Shown here in pieces: positions 8,657 to 17,034 of a stretch of DNA of 64,000 nucleotides. Each line of letters opens with the position of its first letter. Within the stretch, counting starts at the first letter, position 1. The notes below the pieces were generated by a model, which was not told the DNA's origin, did no database searches, and was given only the letters and a program-made list of their open reading frames with translations. The translations under genes and the position numbers were made by a program. Source of the DNA: CAWBYL01 sp963793025 (lineage in GTDB: Bacteria; Actinomycetota; Acidimicrobiia; Acidimicrobiales; Acidimicrobilacustridaceae). Location of the stretch: assembly GCA_963793025.1 (NCBI GenBank), contig CAWBYL010000002.1:248001-312000 (forward strand), read 5' to 3'.

Positions 8657-9829
8657 GTGGGCCGACTGAGTCGACTGGTGAGATCCCTGACCGGAGCGCT
8701 CGGGTCGAACGACCTGGTAGTGGAGCTCGAGGACCCCGAGGACCCCGTCGACCGGGCCCGAGTGTCCTTCGAGGCGCTGGAGCGGAGCTTCGCGGTGCGG
8801 GGCCAGCCGTCGCTCTACCGCGACGCGACACCATGGAGCGCCAACCGGTGTTCGTACCTCTGGCCGTTCTCCAGGGCTGCGGCCGCGGCCCTCGACCTGG
8901 TGGAGCTGGGCGTCGTCGAGCCGGCCCGGGCCGACCAGCTGCTCGGCGACGGCCTGGCCCGCTACCGGCGCGACAGCGGGACCATCCCGGCCTACGACTC
9001 CGCCGTTCGCCCGCCGCTCGGTGGTGGTGGCGACCGGTTCTACGACGACAACGCATGGATCGGTCTGGACCTCGTCCGCCAACACGAGGTGACGGGGGCG
9101 CCGGATGCCCTGGCGCGGGCGGTCGACGTCTTCGCCTTCCTCGTTTCGGGTTGGGACGCGGATTCCTCCCATCCGAGCCCGGGTGGGGTGTTCTGGGTGG
9201 AGTCGTCGACCAACGGTGATCGCAACACGGTGTCGACCGTCCCTGCCGCGCGGCTCGGCTTCCTCCTGCAGAGCCTCGGCGCGGGACCTCCGGACACGGG
9301 TGCCTGGGCGGAGCGGATGCTCCAGTGGACCCACACGACCCTCCGAGACCCGGCCGACGGCCTGTACTGGGACCACATCGCCCTGGACGGCGACATCGAG
9401 CGGACGAAGTGGAGCTACAACCAGGGCAACGTCATCGGCGCCGAACTGGCCCGGTCCGCCGACGCGGTCGCCGACGGGCCGCCTCCGCTCGCTCGGGCCG
9501 AGGCCATCGCGACGGCCGCCCTCGACCGCTACGCCGGGCCCGGAGGAGGTCTGGCCGGCCAGGGCCATCCCTTCAACGCCATCTTCTTCCGCAGCCTCAT
9601 GGACCTGCGATCGGTCACGGCCGACGCCGCCTTGGCCGCCCGAATCCTCGACACCGTCACCGGGTACGCCGATGCCACATGGGTGTCGGGCCGCGGACGC
9701 GACGGGCTCTTCCGGGCCTCGAACGCCGGTCGGTCGGCCAACCTGATCGACCAGGCGGCCATGGTCGAGATCCTGGCGCTGACGGCCGGGGCGACGGGGC
9801 CTCGGGCCGGCCCCGTCGCCTCATCCTGA
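8657..9829 (+). CDS. Glycoside hydrolase family 76 (alpha-1,6-mannanase-like) protein
   Basis: 390 residues. The pattern is that of GH76 (alpha/alpha)6-barrel proteins: RCSYLWPFSRA near the N-terminus, the catalytic Asp pair in FYDDNAWIGLDLV (about 130-131), GGVFWVESSTNGDRNTVST, YWDHIALDG and KWSYNQGNVIGAEL. GH76 enzymes cut alpha-1,6-linked mannan backbones. No signal peptide is visible: the GTG start leads straight into MGRLSRLVRSLTGALGSNDL. The protein therefore appears cytoplasmic, unlike most GH76 enzymes. An upstream start with a signal cannot be excluded but none is obvious. Confidence 0.8.
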   Translation: MGRLSRLVRSLTGALGSNDLVVELEDPEDPVDRARVSFEALERSFAVRGQPSLYRDATPWSANRCSYLWPFSRAAAAALDLVELGVVEPARADQLLGDGLARYRRDSGTIPAYDSAVRPPLGGGGDRFYDDNAWIGLDLVRQHEVTGAPDALARAVDVFAFLVSGWDADSSHPSPGGVFWVESSTNGDRNTVSTVPAARLGFLLQSLGAGPPDTGAWAERMLQWTHTTLRDPADGLYWDHIALDGDIERTKWSYNQGNVIGAELARSADAVADGPPPLARAEAIATAALDRYAGPGGGLAGQGHPFNAIFFRSLMDLRSVTADAALAARILDTVTGYADATWVSGRGRDGLFRASNAGRSANLIDQAAMVEILALTAGATGPRAGPVASS

Positions 9830-9911
9830 TTCCGGTCCGGCGGTGCCCGGGCTCTGTTGCGGCTAGAAACGTCGGGTGCCCTCACCGGGGGGCGCCAGGA
9901 GGGAAGCGCAC

Positions 9912-10940
9912 GTGAAGGTCGACATCTCGCTGGCCATGACCGGTCCCGAAGGCGCGGCGGAACGGGCGGCCGAGCTGGCCGAGACCGGCACCGACGGCTT
10001 GTTCACCTTCGAGAACTCCCACGACGTGTTCTTCCCGCTCGTCATGGCCGCGGCCAAGACGGCGGGCCGGGTCGACCTGATGACCAATGTGGCCATGGCC
10101 TTCCCCCGCAGCCCGTTGCACATGGCGTACGCGGCCAACGACCTGCAGCTGTTGAACCAGGGCGGCTTCCGGCTCGGCCTCGGCTCCCAGATCCGGCCCC
10201 ACATCCAGAAGCGCTACGGCGCCCGCTGGGGGAAGCCGGCCGCCCAGATGCGGGAGATGGTGCAGGCGGTCAAGATGATCCTCGACCACTTCGCCGGTGA
10301 AGGTCCGTTCCACTTCCAGGGCGAGTACACGACCCACACGCTGATGACCCCCAACTTCAACCCGGGGCCGAACCCGTACGGCAAGGCGACGGTCCACGTG
10401 GGTGCGCTGGGTCCGAAGATGTGCGAGATGACCGCCGAGGTGGCCGATGGGATCCTGGTCATGCCCTTCAACTCCGAGCGCCACTACGAGGAGCGCACGC
10501 TGCCGGCGATCGACCGGGGTCTCGAGAAGGCGGGCCGCACACGCGACGACCTGGAGATCAACGTGGAGGTCATCTGCGGCATCGGGCGCACCGACGAGGA
10601 GATCGAGGCCGCCACCCGGGGCGTGAAAGGGCTGCTCTCGTTCTACGGCTCGACCCCCTCGTACAAGCCCGTGCTCGACGTCGAGGGGTGGGGCGAGCTC
10701 CAACCCGAGCTCAACGCCCGCTCGAAGCAGGGCGACTGGGTCGGTATGGCCGGCCTGATCACCGACGAGATGGCCCACACCATCTCGGTGGTGGGCACGC
10801 CCGAGCAGGTCGCCGCTGAGATCCACAGCCGGTACGGCAGCACCGCCGACCGGGTCTGCCTGTACTTCCCCGGCTACCCCATCTCCGACGAGGTCATCGC
10901 CGAGACCGTCGCCGCGGTGAAGGCGGCCGGGGAGTCGTGA
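9912..10940 (+). CDS. LLM-class (F420-type) flavin-dependent oxidoreductase
   Basis: 342 residues from a GTG at 9912, chosen because a strong ribosome binding site (AGGAGG, 9897-9902) sits 9 bases upstream; an in-frame GTG at 9876 would add 12 residues. It is a luciferase-like TIM-barrel protein (VKVDISLAMTGPEGAAERAAELAETGTDGLFTFE, GGFRLGLGSQIRPHIQKRYG, VEVICGIGRTDEEIEAA), of the TIGR03617-like group often annotated as F420-dependent. It is the first gene of a tight three-gene operon with a crotonase and an SDR (4-nt overlaps), which suggests beta-oxidation-like catabolism of a cyclic or branched acyl compound. Confidence 0.88.
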   Translation: MKVDISLAMTGPEGAAERAAELAETGTDGLFTFENSHDVFFPLVMAAAKTAGRVDLMTNVAMAFPRSPLHMAYAANDLQLLNQGGFRLGLGSQIRPHIQKRYGARWGKPAAQMREMVQAVKMILDHFAGEGPFHFQGEYTTHTLMTPNFNPGPNPYGKATVHVGALGPKMCEMTAEVADGILVMPFNSERHYEERTLPAIDRGLEKAGRTRDDLEINVEVICGIGRTDEEIEAATRGVKGLLSFYGSTPSYKPVLDVEGWGELQPELNARSKQGDWVGMAGLITDEMAHTISVVGTPEQVAAEIHSRYGSTADRVCLYFPGYPISDEVIAETVAAVKAAGES

Positions 10941-11785
10941 GCACGCCGATCGAGACCGGCACCTCGGACCTGCGGGCCGAGCTCGGCGACGACGGGGTCC
11001 TCCTCGCCACCCTGAACCGACCCGAGACCCGCAACGCCTTCAGCGGGGCCATGGGCGCAGCTCTGTCCGAGGTGTACCGGCGGGCCGACACCGACGACGC
11101 GGTGCGGGTCGTGGTGCTCACCGGCACCCCGCCGGCGTTCTGCGCAGGAGCCGACTTCTCGGGTGGGTCCGCCGTGTTCGAACGCTCGGAGAGCCCGGCC
11201 TTCAGCGCCTGCCCCGTGTCGCCCACGGCCTGGCAGATCCGCAAGCCGGTGATCGCCGCGGTCAACGGCCACGCCATCGGCCTCGGGCTCACCCTGACGC
11301 TGCACTGCGATCTGCGGTTCATGGCCCTCGATGCCAAGTACGGCGTCGTGCAGGTCCGGCGGGGCGTGATGCCCGATGCCTTCAGCAACTGGACGCTCCC
11401 GCGCATCGCGGGCATGGCCAACGCCGCCGACATCCTGCTCACCGGCCGCACGTTCACCGGGGCCGAGGCCAAGGACCTGGGGATCGCCTCGCGGGTGCTG
11501 CCCAACGACGAGGTCCTGTCCCACGCCCTGGCGGTGGCTCACGACATGGCGGTCAACACCGCGCCGGTGTCGGTCGCCGTCACCAAGAAGCTCCTGTGGG
11601 GCTCGTTCGGGCTGAACCCCGGCGAGGTCGACCGACTGGAGACCGAGCTCCACCACCACCTCATGGGTGAGGCCGATGCGCGAGAGGGTGTGAACGCCTT
11701 CCTCGAGCGTCGCGATCCCGAGTGGAGCCTCACCGTCAACGACAACTGGCCGGCCGAGTGGCCGGGTCCGGAGGACGTTCTGTGA
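10937..11785 (+). CDS. Enoyl-CoA hydratase/isomerase (crotonase) family protein
   Basis: 282 residues, overlapping the upstream oxidoreductase gene by 4 nt (GTGA). Crotonase features include LATLNRPETRNAFSGAMGAAL, the oxyanion-hole loop FCAGADFSGG and NGHAIGLGLTLTLHCDLRF. The catalytic Glu pair of true hydratases is not evident: the region that should hold them reads VVQVRRGVMPDAFSNW, so the chemistry may be isomerisation, hydrolysis or ring opening rather than hydration. The operon context with an SDR that could oxidise a 3-hydroxyacyl product favours a role in acyl-CoA degradation. Confidence 0.88.
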   Translation: MSTPIETGTSDLRAELGDDGVLLATLNRPETRNAFSGAMGAALSEVYRRADTDDAVRVVVLTGTPPAFCAGADFSGGSAVFERSESPAFSACPVSPTAWQIRKPVIAAVNGHAIGLGLTLTLHCDLRFMALDAKYGVVQVRRGVMPDAFSNWTLPRIAGMANAADILLTGRTFTGAEAKDLGIASRVLPNDEVLSHALAVAHDMAVNTAPVSVAVTKKLLWGSFGLNPGEVDRLETELHHHLMGEADAREGVNAFLERRDPEWSLTVNDNWPAEWPGPEDVL

Positions 11786-12717
11786 CCGACGCTCCCACCA
11801 CCACGACCGGAGACGTGCTCGAAGGGGTCGACCTGACGGGCCGCACCGTGTTGATCACGGGCGCGACCACCGGGATCGGCAAGGAGACGGCCCGGGCCAT
11901 GGCCGGCGCCGGAGCGTCCGTCGTCATCACCGCCCGCACCGAGGAGAAGGGCCAGGCCGCGGTGGCCGAGCTGCGCGCCGCGGTTCCCGACGGCGACGTC
12001 AGCCACGAGGTCCTCGAGCTGGCGTCGCTCGAGAGCGTCCGCGCCTTCACCGACCGCTTCCTCGCCGCCCACGACCGTCTCGACGTGCTCATCGCCAATG
12101 CCGGGATCATGTTCGCGCCGCAGGGCCGTACCGGCGACGGCTTCGAGCTCCACTTCGGCACGAACCACGTGGGCCACTTCGCGCTCATCGGCCGGCTCGT
12201 CCCCCTGCTCGTGGCGAGTGCCCCCGCCCGGGTGGTGATCCTCTCGTCCGCCGGCCATCGCACGTCCGACGTCGTGTGGGACGACATCGGCTTCGACGAC
12301 CGGCCCTTCTCCAAGATGGAGGCGTACGGACAGTCGAAGACAGCCAACGTGTTGACCGCGGTGGAGCTCGACCGGCGCCTCGCCCCGCTGGGTGTGCACG
12401 CCTACTCGGTCCATCCGGGCATGGTCAGGACCGATCTCGGGCGAACCATCACCCCGGAGGACATCGCCGACCTCCGGGCCCGGGCATCGGGCGGTGGCGG
12501 TCTCCCGCCGCAGGTGGGGGTCGACGTCGGCGCGGCCACGTCGGTCTGGGCCGCGGTGGCGCCCGAGCTCGACGACGAGGGCGGCGCCTATCTGGCCGAC
12601 TGCGGCGTTGCGGAGGCCGCCGACTACGCCGTCGATCAGAAGGCCGCGGCCCGTCTCTGGGCCCTCAGCGAGGAGCTCGTCGGCGAGCGGTACCCCGTAC
12701 CCCACGTCGCCCCGTGA
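11782..12717 (+). CDS. Short-chain dehydrogenase/reductase (retinol-dehydrogenase-like)
   Basis: 311 residues from a GTG at 11782 that overlaps the crotonase stop by 4 nt; a longer reading upstream is not needed. The classical SDR signature is complete: TGATTGIGKE for cofactor binding (about 30), NAGIMF, the catalytic Ser in ILSSAGH and YGQSK (Tyr about 182, Lys about 186). The arrangement LHFGTNHVGHFAL resembles the retinol dehydrogenase/WWOX-like branch that uses NADP on hydrophobic alcohols. It is the third gene of the LLM-crotonase-SDR operon. Confidence 0.9.
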   Translation: MTDAPTTTTGDVLEGVDLTGRTVLITGATTGIGKETARAMAGAGASVVITARTEEKGQAAVAELRAAVPDGDVSHEVLELASLESVRAFTDRFLAAHDRLDVLIANAGIMFAPQGRTGDGFELHFGTNHVGHFALIGRLVPLLVASAPARVVILSSAGHRTSDVVWDDIGFDDRPFSKMEAYGQSKTANVLTAVELDRRLAPLGVHAYSVHPGMVRTDLGRTITPEDIADLRARASGGGGLPPQVGVDVGAATSVWAAVAPELDDEGGAYLADCGVAEAADYAVDQKAAARLWALSEELVGERYPVPHVAP

Positions 12718-12735
12718 CCCGAAGGCGAGTACGAG

Positions 12736-12777
12736 CGCTGACCCCTCTCCGCCACCAGAGGGCGCCGGCGGTCAGCG
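12736..12777. terminator. Bidirectional hairpin between convergent SDR and Crp genes
   Basis: Outer arms CGCTGACC (12736-12743) and GGTCAGCG (12770-12777) enclose a second stem CCCTCT/AGAGGG (12743-12748 with 12757-12762). It sits in the tail-to-tail gap, and the last bases overlap the stop region of the Crp-type gene. It could terminate both transcripts. Confidence 0.5.
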
Positions 12778-13431
12778 GGCGCGCAGTGAGAGCTGGTCGC
12801 GGTTGGTGATGCGGTAGCGCCGGTCGGACTGTTCGATCCAGCCCAGACGCACGAAGCTGGCGATGGCCTTGTTGACCCGTTCCCGGGACGCACCGACCAT
12901 GCCGGCGAGCTCCTCCTGGGTGATGGGGAGCGAGAACTCGTCGGCGCTGCCGGCCAGCTCGAGCAGGCGCTTGGCGGTACGTCCGGTGACGTCGAGGAAG
13001 ACCGAGTCGGCCAGCTGCTCGTCGGTGTTGCGCAGGCGGTGCGAGAGCATCTCCACCACGTTCCACAGGAGGCTGGGGTTGGTCTCGTAGATGTCCCGGA
13101 GCGGTCCGTAGGGAACGGCGATGACGTCAGAGGTCTCGAGGGCTCTCGCCTCGGCCGAGCGGGGGAGGCCGTCGAACAGGGCCATGTCGCCGAACAGGTC
13201 GCCGCGCTCCATGAGGGCCACGACCGACTCCCGACCGTCGAGGGAGCGGTTGGCGATGGCGATCCGTCCAGAGGCCACCACGAACAGCTCGGTGGCCTGG
13301 TCGTCCTCGGTGAAGATGACGCCGCCACGGCTGAACGTGCGCCGCTCCGATGCCGCGACCAGGTCGGAGAAGGTCTGGCCCTCGAAGCCCTTGAAGAACT
13401 CGACGGTGCTGAGCAGCTCTGGATCCACCAC
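12772..13431 (-). CDS. Crp/Fnr family transcriptional regulator
   Basis: 219 residues. The N-terminal cyclic-nucleotide-binding beta-roll includes ELFVVASGRIAIAN and the phosphate-binding cassette GDLFGDMALFDGLPRSAEARA, close to the cAMP-binding consensus, so cAMP is a plausible effector. The C-terminal winged helix has the recognition region ITQEELAGMVGASRERVNKAIASFVRLGWIE, typical of actinobacterial Crp/GlxR-type proteins. It is divergent from carD across 131 bp. It may be the global Crp/GlxR-type regulator, but that cannot be decided from one locus. Confidence 0.9.
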   Translation of the reverse strand: MVDPELLSTVEFFKGFEGQTFSDLVAASERRTFSRGGVIFTEDDQATELFVVASGRIAIANRSLDGRESVVALMERGDLFGDMALFDGLPRSAEARALETSDVIAVPYGPLRDIYETNPSLLWNVVEMLSHRLRNTDEQLADSVFLDVTGRTAKRLLELAGSADEFSLPITQEELAGMVGASRERVNKAIASFVRLGWIEQSDRRYRITNRDQLSLRAR

Positions 13432-13562
13432 GAGCTGGGAGCCTAGAGCACGTCGGCTCGCCGGGTCCGGTGGTCTGGAGCGTGTGCCTCGGGCATGTGT
13501 CGTTCGGTCCCCCCGGTCCCCTACCCTCTGGGAGCAAGTCGGTTCCTCGGCTCAGGAGCAGC

Positions 13563-14042
13563 ATGTCGTACGACGTCGGTGACAAGGTCGTCTACCCGCA
13601 CCACGGTGCGGCTGTGATCGAACGCAAGGAGACCAAAGAGGCGTTCGGCGAGCAGCGCGAGTACTACGTGCTCCGTCTCTCCTACGGAGACCTCATGCTG
13701 TCGGTCCCCGTCGACAACACCGACGAGGTGGGCCTTCGGGAGGTCATCGACGACGACGAGGTCGACGAGGTGTTCGACGTCCTCCGCAAGAAGGAGGCGC
13801 GCATGCCCACCAACTGGTCGCGCCGGTTCAAGAACCATGTCGAGAAGCTCAAGTCGGGCGACGTCTACCAGGTGGCCGAGGTCGTCCGGAACCTGACGTT
13901 GCGCGACAACGAGAAGGGTCTGTCGGCGGGGGAGAAGCGCATGCTCCAAAAGGCGCGCCAGATCCTCATCTCCGAGCTGATCTTCGCCCTCGACGTCCCC
14001 GAGGCCGAGGCCGAGGCCAAGCTCGACGAGGCCCTCAGCTGA
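13563..14042 (+). CDS. carD: CarD family RNA polymerase-binding transcription regulator
   Basis: 159 residues from ATG 13563, preceded by an AGGAG-like site. CarD binds the RNA polymerase beta subunit and stabilises open complexes at rRNA and many other promoters. The N-terminal RNAP-interaction (Tudor-like) domain reads MSYDVGDKVVYPHHGAAVIE. The C-terminal helical DNA-binding half contains the conserved Trp in MPTNWSRRFKNHVEKL and a leucine-rich end (EKRMLQKARQILISELIFALDV). carD-ispD-ispF is the standard actinobacterial order. Confidence 0.96.
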   Translation: MSYDVGDKVVYPHHGAAVIERKETKEAFGEQREYYVLRLSYGDLMLSVPVDNTDEVGLREVIDDDEVDEVFDVLRKKEARMPTNWSRRFKNHVEKLKSGDVYQVAEVVRNLTLRDNEKGLSAGEKRMLQKARQILISELIFALDVPEAEAEAKLDEALS

Positions 14043-14074
14043 GCAACGACCTGCCGTCGCCGACCGACGGACCG

Positions 14075-14743
14075 GTGTGGGCGGTGGTGCTGGCGGCCGG
14101 CGCCGGCCGGCGCTTCGGCCCGCAGCCCAAGCAGTACGAGCTCCTCGACGGAGAGCGGGTGCTCGACCGCTCCCTGGCCACGGCGCGCGCTGCCGCCGAC
14201 CACGTGATCGTGGTGCTGGCCGCGGGTGAGGAGACCGAGGGGGAGTCGCTGGTGGCCAGCGGAGCAGCCGACGAGGCGGTCACCGGCGGCTCCGAGAGGG
14301 CCGACTCGGTGCGGGCCGCTCTGGCCGTGGTGGACGACGACGCGGCCGTTGTCGTCGTCCACGACGCGGCCCGTCCGCTGGCCTCGGCGGCCCTGCACCA
14401 GGCCGTCGTCGCCGCGGTGCACGCCGGGGCCGACGCCGCCATCCCGGGGGTCGAGGTCACCGACACCATCAAGCGGGTGGACACCCCGGGGCCGTGGGGC
14501 CGGATGCTCGTGGCCGAGACCCTCGACCGAAGGGACCTGGTCGCGGTGCAGACACCCCAGGCCTTCCGGCCCGACGTGCTGCGGCGCGCCCATGCCACCC
14601 GGGGCATGGCCACCGACGACGCCGGGCTGGTGGAGGCGGTCGGTGGCCGTGTCGTGGTGGTCGAGGGCGAGGCGACCAACATCAAGATCACCGGCCCTCA
14701 CGACCTGGCCGTGGCGGCCGTGCTGCTGCGGACCCTCGGGTAG
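14075..14743 (+). CDS. ispD: 2-C-methyl-D-erythritol 4-phosphate cytidylyltransferase
   Basis: 222 residues. IspD transfers CMP to methylerythritol phosphate in the MEP isoprenoid pathway. The N-terminal nucleotide-binding signature is VVLAAGAGRRFGPQPKQY, followed by TGGSERADSVRAAL, VVVHDAARPL and QTPQAFRPDVL, all IspD hallmarks. The GTG at 14075 gives an N-terminus immediately before the first beta strand but has no good ribosome binding site. Translation might instead begin in the 32 bases after carD, for example at a CTG. ispF follows after 11 bases. Confidence 0.95.
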   Translation: MWAVVLAAGAGRRFGPQPKQYELLDGERVLDRSLATARAAADHVIVVLAAGEETEGESLVASGAADEAVTGGSERADSVRAALAVVDDDAAVVVVHDAARPLASAALHQAVVAAVHAGADAAIPGVEVTDTIKRVDTPGPWGRMLVAETLDRRDLVAVQTPQAFRPDVLRRAHATRGMATDDAGLVEAVGGRVVVVEGEATNIKITGPHDLAVAAVLLRTLG

Positions 14744-14754
14744 GTTGACGGCCC

Positions 14755-15231
14755 ATGACGATCCGGGTCGGACAGGGCTTCGACGTCCACGCCTACTCCG
14801 ACGATCCCGACCGTCGTCTCGTGCTCGGAGGAGTGATGTTCGATGGTGAACCGGGGCTGGTCGGGCACAGCGACGCCGACGTGATCGCCCACGCCTGTGC
14901 CGATGCCCTGCTCGGCGCCGCCGGCCTGGGGGACATCGGCCAGCACTTCCCCGACACCGACCCGACCTGGGCGGGAGCCGACAGCATCGGTCTCCTGCGA
15001 GAGGTGGCCACCCGGGTTCGCGACGCTGGCTGGGAGCCGGGGAACGTCGACTGCTCCGTGGTGTGCGAACGACCGAAGCTGGCCCCTCGTCGCTCGGCCA
15101 TGGAGCAGCACCTCACCGGGGCGATCGGGGCTCCGGTCACCGTGAAGGGCAACCGGGCCGAGGGCCTCGGCGCTCTGGGCCGGGGTGAGGGCATCGCCTG
15201 TTTCGCGGTGGCCGTGGTGAGCGCGTCGTGA
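14755..15231 (+). CDS. ispF: 2-C-methyl-D-erythritol 2,4-cyclodiphosphate synthase
   Basis: 158 residues, the usual IspF length. It cyclises CDP-methylerythritol 2-phosphate in the MEP pathway. Zinc ligands Asp10 and His12 are in GQGFDVHAY and the third (His38) in LVGHSDAD. The C-terminal VTVKGNRAEGLGALGRGEGIAC is the conserved CDP-binding and trimer-core segment (usually TTTEKLGFxGRxEGIA, here with RAEGLGALGRGEGIA). It overlaps the next gene, rlmB, by 4 nt. cysS, which often lies between ispF and rlmB in actinobacteria, is absent here. Confidence 0.95.
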   Translation: MTIRVGQGFDVHAYSDDPDRRLVLGGVMFDGEPGLVGHSDADVIAHACADALLGAAGLGDIGQHFPDTDPTWAGADSIGLLREVATRVRDAGWEPGNVDCSVVCERPKLAPRRSAMEQHLTGAIGAPVTVKGNRAEGLGALGRGEGIACFAVAVVSAS

Positions 15232-16245
15232 GCCCGGCCCGAGGAGGCGGTGCGCCCAAGAAGGGTTCGCAGCGCAGCGGCGCCAAGGGCGGCAAGAAGC
15301 CACCGTCGGCCGCGGCCAAGAAGGCCATCGAGGCCAAGAAGGTTCGTCACGCCGCCGCCTCGGTCCGCAAAGCCGACCGCCCCGGCGCCGCTCGGCGCCC
15401 CGGGCCCACTCGCGCCGCTGGCCCCGGTGGCTCCGGCGGGGGAGGGCGCGCCGGCCGTCCCCAGGGAGCGGCGCGGGGCCTGGGTGGCGATCAGGTCGAG
15501 GGCCGCCAGGCGGTGCGCGAGCTGTTGTTGAACGGCAATCGCCGCATCCGGGAGATCATCGTCGCCGAGGACCAGGACGACACCGAGGTGCTCCAGGACA
15601 TCGTCGACCTGGCTCTCGATCTCAAGGTGTCGGTGCGGGAGGTGTCGCGGTCCCGGCTCTTCTCCCAGGCCCGGACCGAGTCGCCGCAGGGCGTGATCGC
15701 CCACGCCGCCGAGCTCCCCGAGCACGACCTCGACGAGTTGGCCCGCCGTCGCTCCCCGGCCGGGGAGCCGCCGTTCCTGCTCGCGGTGGACGGTGTGACC
15801 GACCCCGGCAACCTGGGTGCGCTGCTGCGGTCGGCGGAGTGCTCCGGCGTCACCGGCGTGGTCCTGCCCAAGCACCGGGCGGTGCACATCACCCCCACGG
15901 TCACCAAGGCGGCGGCGGGGGCGGTCGAGTACCTCCCCATGGCTCTCGTGGGTGGACTGCCCGAGCGCGCTGCTCCAGCTCCGCGACGCGGGTGTCTGGG
16001 TGATCGGGCTCGACGCCGGTGGCGACACCGATCTGTTCGACCTCGAGGTGGCCGACCAGGCCGTGTGCCTGGTGCTCGGGGCCGAGGGCAAGGGACTGTC
16101 GCGCCTCGTGCGCGAACGCTGTGACGCGGTGGCCGGCATCCCCCTGCGAGGCCAGCTCGGTTCGCTCAACGTGTCCGCCGCGGGGGCGCTCGCCTGTTAC
16201 GAGGTCACCCGCCGCCGCCTCGCGGCCCGTCGGGAGTCATCGTGA
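15228..16245 (+). CDS. rlmB: 23S rRNA (guanosine-2'-O)-methyltransferase RlmB (frameshifted)
   Basis: A SPOUT methyltransferase of the TrmH/RlmB group that methylates G2251 of 23S rRNA. The N-terminus is a long Lys/Arg/Ala/Gly-rich extension (about 85 residues), then the L30e-like substrate domain (EGRQAVRELLLNGNRRIREI). SPOUT motif 1 is GVTDPGNLGALLRSAE in the first frame. Motifs 2 (LVLGAEGKGLSRLV) and 3 (IPLRGQLGSLNVSAAGALACYE) are in the +1 frame. The frames join near 15960-15969 (CTGCCCGAGCGCGCTG), where one surplus base splits the gene; removing it gives 338 residues. All motifs are intact on either side, so a sequencing error or very recent mutation is likely. Confidence 0.9.
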
Positions 16246-16865
16246 GTCGCCGCCCCCGCCCCGGCCGGTCCCTCGTGTCGCGCCGGTGCTCCGCTCTGGT
16301 CGCCGTCCTCGCGCTGGGCGCCGGCCCCGCCCTCGGCGCCTGCTCCAGCGACTCCGGCGGCACCGCCGTCACCTCGATCCCCGAGACGACCCTCGTGCCG
16401 GCCGGCACCGGCGACTCGTGCACCGATCCCACCGGGGACCTCGACCTGCCCGCGGGGGTGCCGGCCGCCACGCCGGGCCTCGAGGGCATCGACATCGTCT
16501 CGGCCGAGGCCAGCGTGGAAGGCGATCAGCTGGTGGTCACCATGACGATGGCCGGTCCTCTCGACGCCACCCCGGTGGCCACCTACGTGGTCGCCCAGGG
16601 CGAGCCGCTCGGTGCGTTCAGCTTCGAGATCCGCCTGGCGCACGGCGAGCAGGGCTGGAGCACCCTCGTGGTGACCTGGCCCTCGGGCAAGGAGAAGCGC
16701 ACCAGCGTCCCCGTGCTGCCCACGGTCGACGGTGCCACCCTCGCCGCGTCGGTGCCCCTCGACGAGCTGCCTCAGATCGGCCTGGCCATGCAGTTCGGCT
16801 CCTCGGTCACCGTCGGCGACCAGATCGTGATCGACGACTGCAACAGCCTCAGCCCCCAGAGCTGA
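16242..16865 (+). CDS. Putative lipoprotein, unknown function
   Basis: 207 residues from a GTG overlapping the rlmB stop by 4 nt. The signal peptide ends in LGAC (lipobox Cys34), followed by a Ser/Gly/Thr-rich linker, then a beta-rich domain (ADPTGDLDLPAGVPA-like start at CTDPTGDLDLPAG; VVTMTMAGPLDA; FSFEIRLAHGEQGW). The pattern recalls secreted domains that bind or sense ligands at the cell surface, but I do not recognise a family. It is likely co-transcribed with rlmB. Confidence 0.7.
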   Translation: MSRRPRPGRSLVSRRCSALVAVLALGAGPALGACSSDSGGTAVTSIPETTLVPAGTGDSCTDPTGDLDLPAGVPAATPGLEGIDIVSAEASVEGDQLVVTMTMAGPLDATPVATYVVAQGEPLGAFSFEIRLAHGEQGWSTLVVTWPSGKEKRTSVPVLPTVDGATLAASVPLDELPQIGLAMQFGSSVTVGDQIVIDDCNSLSPQS

Positions 16866-16904
16866 CCCCGCCCTTCCTCGCCCGCGCCCCACCACCCTCC
16901 CCCT

Positions 16905-17004
16905 CGGAGGCAGATTCCGCGGTTTCGGCCGGGGATCGGCCTGAGGGCGGTTGGCGTGGCCGTGGTCGGAGGCAGATTCCGGGGGTTCGGCCGGGGATCG
17001 GCCT
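16905..17004. repeat. Two direct 38-bp repeats in a tail-to-tail gap
   Basis: Copies at 16905-16942 and 16967-17004 (62-bp period) share CGGAGGCAGATTCC, then GG-TTCGGCC and GGGGATCGGCCT, differing at two positions. Each copy contains the inverted pair GGCC..GGCC around GGGGATC. The pair fills the 169-bp gap between the lipoprotein gene and the convergent LLM gene. Confidence 0.8.
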
Positions 17005-17034
17005 GGAGAGGGAGGTCCGGAGCGCCGACCCGAC

